A DNA stretch of 64,000 nucleotides from Owenia fusiformis (Eukaryota; Annelida; Polychaeta; Sabellida; Oweniidae): positions 22,929,564 through 22,993,563 of the forward strand of contig CAIIXF020000007.1 in the NCBI GenBank assembly GCA_903813345.2, given 5' to 3'. The notes below the pieces were generated by a model, which was not told the origin of the DNA, did not search any database, and worked only from the letters and a program-made list of their open reading frames with translations. Positions within the stretch are counted from its first letter, which is position 1. Every line of letters begins with the position of its first letter. Of the stretch, positions 48,001 through 64,000 are shown piece after piece. Made by a program: the position numbers and the translations under genes.

Positions 48001-49148
48001 CGATTGCTGCTGACATGAATTGAAATATAAGTTTTTGTGATAGTCACTTCACTATTTTTAATGAGCAAAGGTCATACAAAGGTCAAAGCGCTTACATAAA
48101 TATATTAACATTAATTTTGAGCCTAATAAATGCTACTTTAGCACATCAATTCACTTAGAGCTCACAGATTTCTACAGGCTAGATAGCATTTGAATTAGAA
48201 TTGTTTTAATGGCTCTCTCTTTTTGGTTTATCATACATTTTGAAATGATATTAGTACTACTCGTATTTGCAAATGAGATCGGATTCATATATTGTTTTGA
48301 ATCATTATGTGCCATGTCATTATACATGTATAATACTTATATTGTTAATATTATAATGTATTTATTAAAATAAGATATAAAAATATGAAAAATATTTTGA
48401 TTGTCTATGGAATTAAAGGTTTAACTTTTTTAAATCACCATTTCATTTTCATATATTGACAAAGACAAAATGTTTTTGGCTAGTCTGTATAATTTTCTTC
48501 ACATGCAAAATCTTTGCTTTGTTAATTGTGTACCCTGTTCAATAATTTTGGTATACCATATTCTCTCTAATGAGAGTGCAAAGCAAATGAATGCACGTGC
48601 AACTTCTTTATGATGAATATGGTCTCAAGTGAATTCATTATTGACTTACCAAAGGTTTTACTCCTTTTTCTACAGGACTTCTGGACTTAGAGCTTTTGAT
48701 ATCTTCTTGCGAGCCTTCAAAAATATATTGCACTGGAATCTCCGGGCCAACTCGTTTCTCAAAACATTTCCTGTCACTTCACCTGTAATAAATCCACTTT
48801 TGAAATGACGATTTTTCCTAATTTTTTGTATGTGTGCTTATTGAAATCTCTCAATATCTTACCCTTTTCTGGGGAGCGCACTGTGCATTTATTAGAGAGA
48901 ATTCCGTACAGTATTTAAATAAGAGATGACCCAGCTGAAATAATGATTACTCAATTAGCATTTGAATAGATTTTATTGCCCACTGCTGAGAAGTCCGACA
49001 GCCACCATCTACCGAGTGAGGGTCAACTTTTGACTCAGCTACAGCTATCCAACTTCTCTGTTTACCATATCTTTCAAATGAGGGTTATCATTCATAATAT
49101 CAATAGGCTATCCTGGACCCTGTTGCTTTTTTAATAGCTTTATTGCAT
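48001..49148. other. CCDC89 3' flank and intergenic sequence
   Basis: The only exon-like signal is at 48654-48763 (separate entry). TATTAAAA-type sequence near 48361 could serve CCDC89 polyadenylation, but no canonical AATAAA close to the stop was confirmed. Confidence 0.4.
48654..48763 (-). other. Orphan exon-like segment
   Basis: On the minus strand GTGACAG|GAAATG to CCTTTG|GTAAGTC is an open segment of about 36 codons (KCFEKRVGPEIPVQYIFEGS...) bounded by acceptor- and donor-like sites, in AT-rich intergenic DNA. The plus strand of the same segment is also open and has a strong acceptor (CCTTTTTCTACAG|GAC at 48676), so strand is ambiguous. No partner exon or family was recognised. It may be an exon of an unannotated gene or a decayed relic. 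Confidence 0.25.
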
Positions 49149-51298
49149 CAGTGGCGTAGCGTGGGTATTTTGTGAGTGTACGCCACGAGTGGGCGACATA
49201 GACGTGCTCTGGGGGGGGGGGGGGTGTTCGGGAGAGGTCCCCCCAAGAAAATTTGAAAATGAGATTGCATTTGAAGCGTTCTGGGGCGTTTGAAATACGA
49301 AATTCCGACTATTATGGACGAATTGAATGTAATATGATTATTAGCCATTTTTATCCATTTTTGAAGTGTGGAGCAAATCAATATAAAAATCAACTGTTTT
49401 CTAAAATTTGAGAATACGCTATGGCGTTTTATGCGTTATAAGAAAATTTGAAAATGAGATTGCATTTGAAGCGTTCTGGGGCGTTTGAAATACGAAATTC
49501 CGACTATTATGGACGAATTGAATGTAAATTATTAGCCATTTTTATCCATTTTTGAAGTGTGGAGCAAATCAATACAAGAACACAAATGTGTACAAAATGT
49601 CCCCACCTATGGGTGATCCTGTCAAATGGTTATCCTAAAAATGAGTAGACAAGACTTTACCGACACAATTTGATGACGGAAAATCCAAAATGGCCACCTT
49701 AAAATTTACCTAGAATGCCAAAAAACTAATCAGATCTAGATTTTCATACTAAGAATCATCCCTGAAAATTTGAAATTGATCTACAAAACGGTTCACCTAA
49801 AAACGCGTAGACAAGACTTTACGGGCAGGATTTTAAGACGGAAAATCCAAAATGGCTGCCTTGGCATTTATCCAGAATGCCAAAAAACTAATCAGATCTA
49901 GATTTTCATACTAAGAATCATCCCTGAAAATTTGAAATTGATCTACAAAACGGTTCACCTAAAAACGCATAGACAAGACTTTACAGGCAGGATTTTAAGA
50001 CGGAAAATCCAAAATGGCTGCCTTGACATTTATCCAGAATGCCAAAAAACTAATCAGATCTAGATTTTCATATTAAGAATCATCCCTGAAAATTTGAAAT
50101 TGATCTACCAAACGGTTCACCGGGAAGTGCATAGACAAAACTCTACAGACAAGATTTTTGGACGGAAAATCCAAAATGGCTGCCTTGGCATTTACCCAGA
50201 ATGCCCAAATACTAATCAGATCTAGATTTTCATACTAAGAATCATCCCTGAAAATTTGAAATTGATCTACAGAACTGTTCACCTGGAAATGCGTAGACAA
50301 GACTTTACAGACAATATTTTAGGACGGAAAATCCAAAATGGCTGCCTTGACAATTACCCAGAATGCCAAAAAACTAATCAGTTGTACATTTTCATATTAA
50401 GGATCATCCCTGAAAAATTGAAATTGATCTACCAAACAGTTCACCTGAAAACGCGTAGACAAGACTTTACAGACAAGATTTTAGGACGGAAAATCCAAAA
50501 TGGCTGCCTTGACATTTACCCAGAATGCCAAAAAACTAATCAGATCTAGATTTTTATACTAAGAATCATCCCTGAAAATCAAGAATTGATCCACCAAACG
50601 GTTCACCTGAAAACACGTAGACAAGACTCCACAGACAAGATTTTAGGACGGAAAAATCCAAAATGGCTGACAATAAAAAAGTGATCATGAGTTTTTGCTG
50701 ATTTCTTTTTACAAAATTATCACATATAAATACTGTTAACAACAACATAGGCTTTAACAACAAAGTACATCTGAAATTATTTATAAAGCTACTAAATAGT
50801 TAGAATATGAAAACTCAAAAACACCATTCAATATGATACAAAGTATTATCGTGCGCTAACTTTTCTTAAGACATTCAAAATGGCTGACATGACTGAGCTA
50901 ACAGGTCCAAAACCTAATCAGATCTAGAATGAAGTGAGCTGAACAAGATGTTAAAGTTTTAAAAGCAACTGTGAAGCCGTTTTTTCTTAAAGTTTGCAGA
51001 CAAGGATTTTAGCATTTGACTTCAAAATGGCCGACAGGAAGTAGGTATCGAGTTAATTTTTTTTCATCCACATCTGTATGCACTCATAAGTTATCCCTGA
51101 AAATTTGAAGGTGATATCTGTAGCGGTTTTGGAGAAAACTCCCGGACGTACGGACGGACAGACGGACGGACAGACGGACGCGCCTAGGCCGACAATATGG
51201 CCCCACACTATGTGGTGGGGACATAATAAAAATCAACTGTTTTCTAAAATTTGAGAATACGCTATGGCGTTTTATGCGTATATGACGCTACGCCATTG
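49149..51298. mobile_element. GTGGCGTAGCG TIR element interrupted by a nested element
   Basis: Ends CAGTGGCGTAGCG (49149) and CGCTACGCCATTG (51298) are inverted repeats, with TGCAT at both flanks. Inside, about 190 bp (AAGAAAATTTGAAAATGAGA ... AGCAAATCAATA) is tandemly duplicated at 49225-49435 and 49438-49575. The second copy stops at about 49575 and resumes at about 51227 (AAAAATCAACTGTTTTCTAA), exactly where the nested element (49581-51224) ends. Confidence 0.75.
49581..51224. mobile_element. Nested ATGTCCCCACC element with 166-bp internal tandem units, copy 1
   Basis: TIR-like ends ATGTCCCCACC (49598) and GGTGGGGACAT (51224). The left part is about six tandem units of about 166 bp: GGTTCACCT(G/A)AAAACGCGTA, GACAAGACTTTACAGACAAG, AAAATCCAAAATGGCTGCC, CCAGAATGCCAAAAAACTAA, TAAGAATCATCCCTGAAAA. 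The right part is unique, ending in a GGACGGACAGACGG tail and CGCCTAGGCCGACAATATGG. No transposase is present. The 97-codon open frame 50256-50549 is two repeat units read through. Confidence 0.8.
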
Positions 51299-51573
51299 TG
51301 CATGATAACTATCTCAAACGCATTGATTTCATATTCAAACTCATATAGACCACGATAAGAAGGCTACTGTTGGGGTAATGTTCTACTGAGAGCATAGTAG
51401 AATTGGCACTAGCCATCTATGGTATTGAATATTATAAAGGGCCTGTTTCTCAAAGATAATGCGAAGTATGATTCCTCGAACTCAAAATATTGCCAAATGT
51501 CAGAGTTGCAGCATCCACTCTCAACTGTTCACACTTTTTTTGATAGATTACATCAAATTGAATATGGTTGAGG

Positions 51574-51908
51574 TACAAAAGGAGATATGCCGAGTATGAA
51601 AATAGTACTCCTGGCATTTTAGCGCTAAATGAATACTAATTTTGTCAAATATTAGTACTAAATGAGCACTAATGACATGAGTGCTATTTATTGCATTTTT
51701 AGTACTAATTTCATTGATTTTTTGATTACTCAATAAGCACTCATACATGAGCACCGATAAAGTGCATGTTTTAGTACTAAATCAGTACTCATATCATGAA
51801 TTAGTACTAAATTAGCACTCTTGGCACGAGTGCTCATGAGGGCACTTTTGCCAGTGTTAATTTAGTACTAACTTTGTACTATTTTAGTACTCAGCATATC
51901 TCCCTGTG
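51574..51908. mobile_element. TIR element packed with TTAGTACTAA palindromes
   Basis: Ends GGAGATATGCCGAGTATGA and TACTCAGCATATCTCC are inverted repeats. The 300-bp core contains about ten TAGTAC or GTACTA motifs, AGCACTCAT/ATGAGTGCT pairs and ATGAGCAC palindromes. No coding sequence is present. It lies just beyond the ATP5F1B 3' end. Confidence 0.65.
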
Positions 51909-52149
51909 TAATAAATGTGAAGGAAACTAAAATCCAAATACCCTCAATAGTGTATAATACATCAAATATTAAGATCAAAGATGTTAATTTCCACTCTACT
52001 TTTGGTGGATTGCATCGACTATGGTCATATGGAAATGAATGGAGAATTAACTGATAATTTTCCACTCTTACACTGTTTACCCTTTTGGTGAATTGCATTG
52101 ATTATACAGGTAAATTCAATGAGATAAAGGTGGAGTAAACACAAATCAA

Positions 52150-52431
52150 TTTTATAATATTTTTAACATGTTTATTACTACATTGGTTCTGTAAATAACC
52201 ATGCAGTGACAATCAAGTCAACATAAATACAAGCCATTCGACTAGGCTTCCAGAATCATTACTATTATTGGGTTTTGGCTCAATTCAATCTATGTTGGCA
52301 ATGAAGGATGCATTAAACCTAGTTCACACACAGTGTCCATTGAAAATCAAATATCTGTCTTATTGTCCATTATAATACATTCTACCAAAACTATTATTCT
52401 GTATATTAAAAATTGGCTAAAGTCTTTAGAG
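52150..52431 (-). other. ATP5F1B 3' UTR
   Basis: Follows the stop codon at 52434-52432. AATAAA on the minus strand at 52176-52171 predicts cleavage near 52150. Confidence 0.6.
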
Positions 52432-60001
<7,570 letters not shown>

Positions 60002-60200
60002 GGCGGCTAGAACGGAGACAGGTCACGTGACGAGTTTCAAAATGCCCGTATGTGATCACCGCACGAAACATTTTCCATAAACACCGGGTACATTCACTTT
60101 GATCACTGAGTCGTTTTTGAACCACCCACCTTAAACGTCGAAGTAATAGCATAGACGTGGCCAGGGGGATGGGTGCAAGGCACATCCCCATAACCACTGA
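60002..60200 (-). promoter_or_regulatory. ATP5F1B promoter-proximal region with CLEAR-type E-box
   Basis: The start codon at 60001 is preceded by CCGCC sequence. GTCACGTGAC (60022-60031), a full 10-bp palindromic CLEAR/USF-type E-box, lies 21 bp upstream of the ATG. No TATA box was seen. Because of this proximity the motif may lie in the 5' UTR or the core promoter. Confidence 0.45.
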
Positions 60201-61402
60201 TTTTGGGAAGTCCTACTATTAACTGATTATTAACCTTGATCCTTGCCCATAACCCATAAGAACCATGACAGATAAATCATGATTAGGCTGTTCCTTGGAT
60301 GGGCCATGGGCTTTCAAAAGAAGGGTATGAAACTTCAAATAAAAACATGATTATCTGCATACACCTTGATACTTTAATATAAAATGGAATTTATCATAAT
60401 TATGGCAATAATGAAAGTGAACATTCTTCCACAAATTATATTTTTATTGGAATGTGTTCTTGAATAATTACTCACAATACAACATTTGAAAATAATATTT
60501 TGATACTCTTTTTCTTATTAGTATTTTTTGTTTACTTTTAAATGAAATTAAACATGTTTTATGCTTTAATCATATCCAAATTGATTTTTCTTCAAGATAA
60601 TAGTATATATATTTATCTGAAACTCTTTAAATATTATCAAAAATAGGAAGCATGGCACTGCTCGTTTTGAAGTTCTCATGCCGGTTTATAACACAGAGTT
60701 GCATACCCTTCTCTTGAAAGCCCATGGATGGGCCCAAAAACTTTTTTTGGAAACCAAACATTCTTTTGGGAACGGTCCAAACATTTTTTGTCGGGTCTCA
60801 ATTGGTGGGCCTCTTTGGGCATTAGTTGACATTTGGGCTTTTTTAATTTTTAGCCAAATTATCAAAATGGGCCTTAGAGTTTGGGCTTTTTTTCAATGCA
60901 AGCGCGGAAATTTTTTTCTGACTTGAAATGTGGACCCCTGGATGTGGACTCACCTTGTTAGCCTCCAGATTCGCCACTGCTAACAATTCATGGCATAAAG
61001 TCCATTGACTCGGGGAAATTAGTACTTAAAACAGAAAAGTCATGGTTTAAAAATTGCTGAGTATTAAGTACAGCACAGTTTTAACCCAGGGGTCGCTTCA
61101 CGGGATGGGTGTAGTATTAATCTGAATTTTCTTGTAGGCGCTAGTCTGGCAACAAGAGATGTCAGATAAAAAATAAGTCCCAGCGAGGATTAACGTGTGG
61201 TCACTTCCTGTAATTGTTTTTATTTCAATTTTTTTAATTCACAGTTTTTGTTTCCTGACAGATCAAGACTTTTGGATGATATTTAGCTAATTATTCGCTG
61301 ATTTAAAGACCTACAATTGAAATTCGAGATGAAAACAATTTAACAGTACATATTACCGGAGACATATAAAACATACATATGGTTCTGATATTACGCTATA
61401 TA
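60201..61402. other. Intergenic region
   Basis: AT-rich. The stretch at 60655-60960 (GGGCCCAAAAACTTTTTTTGG and similar) resembles a repeat fragment, but I could not place it. No gene is supported. Confidence 0.4.
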
Positions 61403-61928
61403 CAGGGTGGTCAAAAAATGGAAACCCTGCATTTTCCTTATATCTTTGTCATCTTAAAAAATGACTCCCTGATATTTCACTCAATCATTCAATTTGATTC
61501 CACCCTACCATATTTCATGACCATCAGACTGATTGTCACAATTTTACAGCACTTTAAATAACATGCTTCAGGTTTGGGCATCATCGCGCCGTAGGCAAAA
61601 CAGCACAGCTGCCAATGATCCGAACGCATTCCTCAGAAGGTGTGGCCTGAGTAGAATGACACAGATGATCTCACTTTTGAGGTCTGCAATTGTCCTGAGG
61701 TCATTCTGATATACACTATCTCTGCCATATGCCCACAGGTAGGGACATTCTAGACGATGAGTACAGGTTTCCCGACAGCGCAACAGTGGCCATTCAATCT
61801 ATCAATCTGATGGTCAAGAAATTGAATGATGTACATTGTACAAATGTGAAAAATATCAGGGAGTTATTTTTAAAAATGACAAAGATATGAGGTAAATGGT
61901 GTAAAGGTTTCCATTTTTTGACCACCCT
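61403..61928 (-). mobile_element. Decayed mariner-type transposon
   Basis: TIRs CAGGGTGGTCAAAAAATGGA (61404) and TCCATTTTTTGACCACCCTT (61928) are near-perfect. The minus-strand interior (61783-61568) encodes PYLWAYGRDSVYQNDLRTIADLKSEI...LLRNAFGSLAAVLFCLRRD. This resembles the C-terminal end of mariner-type (IS630/Tc1/mariner) transposases (FLWGYLKxxVYxxxxxTIxELKxxI). The rest of the transposase is deleted, so the copy is non-functional. Confidence 0.75.
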
Positions 61929-62136
61929 TGTTTGATCAATGGGATCGAAGTCACTTGACTGACCTCAAACACTGACCATTACCCACTTGATGAAATATGA
62001 CTGTAAATAAATAATGGACCGACGTAGGTCCACCTTTGGCCCAGATGGACTGTTCCCAGGTAAATTAAACCAATTATATATACCATTTTTTATAAACCAA
62101 TTTCTTTCTTATTTTAAAATTTGCAATTTGGAAAAC

Positions 62137-64000
62137 ATGTTTTTATTCATTGTAGCCGCGACAGTAGCTGGTAAGTAAGCTTACGTATATTATAGTTAGT
62201 TTCCTTGGAAAAAATACCACGGCAAAAAATTGGCAGAAAGTTAAACATTTCTAGATATGGAGTGATATACTAAACTATAGTACTGCGAAGTTATATGAGC
62301 AATAGTATGAATATCGTTTCCAATATTGGCGCCTGAAGGTATTTTCTTTTAAAAAAAATCAACGAAAAAACGTCTTTTCTTGTCTAACATTGCATTGCGG
62401 TGTCTCAAATGGTATCAGCCATACACACATGAGTACATTAGTGACGTTACCTATTTCTGTTTTTCCCGAATGACTTGTACGTACAATTAAATATGATTAT
62501 TCCATCAAGTTCAAATTATATATCAATATACATAATTTTTTGATTACTGCAGTATCAACCTCAAAACCTACATTCCAGATATCAATTTTGTCATAGGAAC
62601 AAACCAACATCAGTCTAATATAAAAGCACAATCAGAGTTTAGCAGCTTAACTAAAAACATAAACTTGAAACTTACACCCCAGTCACATTTGTCGTACGGT
62701 GGCCGTACGTCGACCGCAGATCAATTAAATCAGTGAATTTCTGCGGCGAGCGTAAGAAAACTATACGCTCGCCTTGCGGTCTCCGTACAGCGTATCTAGT
62801 TTTATACAGGCCGCAGGGTCAGCCGTAGATATTATAACTCGGAGTTAAAATATTTGATCATTTCTTCGGTCTCCATATAGAAATCAACAGACCGTTCTAA
62901 GACTGCAGAACGGTTCCACGGTAACCGAACGTCGGGCTTACGTTGATTTGCGTCTGCTGAAGTGTTTTGAAGGATTTTTGGGACGTTTTTCAGGTCAAGT
63001 TTGCTATCATATCTTTGCTGTGAACATAACGCAATAGGTATACTTTTTATTTGATATTATAGTAATATATATAAATTGTACTCATGTAAATAAAATAGAA
63101 ATAAACATTAGCGTTTATCAACAGTAATTTACAATTCGCCGTACGGCTGCCGTAGGAAATGTGACTGCAACAGTATCCGACCGCGGAAATTCTACGTCGA
63201 GCGTAGAAATGTTGCTGACCTCAGAAATGATAGACCGTACGGTCGCCGTAGGACATGTGACTGGGGTGTTAAATACATATGTACCCCATGTCTAAAAACA
63301 CAAAGGTAAAGGTTGTCCCGGTATCCGACGGCGTCGAGAATAGCGTTTTTTCATAGGTATAGGGGCCCCACGCGATAATCATTGGCTTTCACAAGAGAAA
63401 GCCCAAGGTACGATATGTCTGATTTTCATGAAACGATGACGCAAATAGAAGAGCTTTAATAAATTACCGTACAGTTTCTGTTCCAGGGTATGCTAATGCA
63501 ATAACATACGGTTCACCATCAAACCAAGATGGAACCCCTTATACCGTATCTCTAGAGATAAAAGATGGCACTGATCCTACCGGAAACACATGGGTCCACA
63601 GATGCAATGGAGGCTGGATGAAATTTGACCTTACAACTGCTATCGATTCTACAACACACAACGGTTTGTGGGTCGTCACTGCTGCCAGGTGTTTCGATGT
63701 ATAGTAAGTGGATTAATTATTTACAAATGTAAGATTATTTTTGCTATATCTTTAAATTAGTCTAGTGAGAATAGGCCAACAAAATTTTAATGTTTTTAAT
63801 GCAAGATGTATTCCGCTGAATCACTCTATGGCGAGAATACGACTGCCATGGTTCCCCCGGTGGTTCCCCGAAATTAAAATAATGGCTGCTCAGTCTGGGC
63901 TGATGCGCTTACCCACTCGCATTTATTTTTAGCCAGCAACCGTCTGATTGGAGGGCAAAGATTGGGGCGAGATCGAATGGAGATACAACCGGAGTCTCGA
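62137..64000 (+). CDS. Trypsin/chymotrypsin-fold protein with catalytic His replaced by Arg (5' part)
   Basis: Three exons are visible and the gene runs off the window: 62137-62170, 63487-63703 and 63933-64000 onward, phases consistent. Exon 1 is a signal peptide start (MFLFIVAATVAG). The mature N-terminus reads YANAITYGSPSNQDGTPYTVSL, aligning with the IVGG....G..PYQVSL start of S1 peptidases, but with no basic activation site and ITYG instead of IVGG. Then HRCNGGW (usual HxCGGSL), and WVVTAARC where the family has WV(V/L)TAAHC: the catalytic His57 equivalent is Arg (AGG), while both flanking Cys of the 42-58 disulphide remain. Exon 3 continues SDWRAKIGARSNGDTTG. Asp102 and Ser195 regions lie outside the window. 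The likely product is a secreted serine protease homologue without peptidase activity. A Harbinger-like MITE sits in intron 1. Confidence 0.78.
62674..63268. mobile_element. PIF/Harbinger-like MITE with TTA target duplication
   Basis: TIRs CACCCCAGTCACATTTGTCG and the complement of GTAGGACATGTGACTGGGGTG. TTA lies directly outside each end, the 3-bp duplication typical of PIF/Harbinger. Subterminal CGTACGG(T/C)(G/C)GCCGTA(C/G)G motifs are repeated in both orientations. There is no transposase. It lies in intron 1 of the protease-like gene. Confidence 0.75.

Overview
This is an AT-rich animal genome segment with intron-rich genes and dense DNA-transposon debris. It looks like a non-vertebrate bilaterian, probably a marine invertebrate. 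The evidence is a bursicon-beta hormone gene (absent from vertebrates), conserved metazoan MIOS, CCDC89 and ATP5F1B orthologues with long introns, and many foldback or terminal-inverted-repeat (TIR) elements, several with (GGAC)n tails. I cannot decide between lophotrochozoan and ambulacrarian from the sequence alone.

Layout. 1-2.6 kb: upstream sequence with a 1.5-kb foldback element. 2648-7486 (+): partner of bursicon, two coding exons. 7.5-11.0 kb: the convergent interval between bursicon-beta and MIOS, with a ten-copy 127-bp minisatellite. 11008-39160 (-): MIOS, a GATOR2 subunit of the mTORC1 amino-acid sensing pathway, 23 coding exons rebuilt here into an uninterrupted frame of 879 codons. 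39.2-42.7 kb: intergenic sequence between divergent MIOS and CCDC89. 42658-48000 (+): CCDC89-like coiled-coil gene, seven coding exons, 349 aa. 48.0-52.4 kb: repeats, including a nested transposon. 52432-60001 (-): mitochondrial ATP synthase beta, eight exons, 523 aa. 60-62 kb: intergenic sequence with a decayed mariner element. 62137 to the window end (+): the 5' part of a chymotrypsin-fold protein whose catalytic His position is Arg.

The genes do not form a pathway; they are neighbours only. The most unusual signal is inside MIOS. Two minisatellites are tandem amplifications of MIOS exon/intron junctions. About 28 extra copies of the acceptor plus start of the zinc-binding CPGC/CALC exon (69-bp and 48-bp units) lie just upstream of the true exon. 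Extra copies of an exon end plus its 5' splice site (51-bp unit) lie just downstream of another exon. All unit lengths are multiples of three, so the arrays give long spurious open frames (177 and 399 codons) in a frame other than the MIOS frame.
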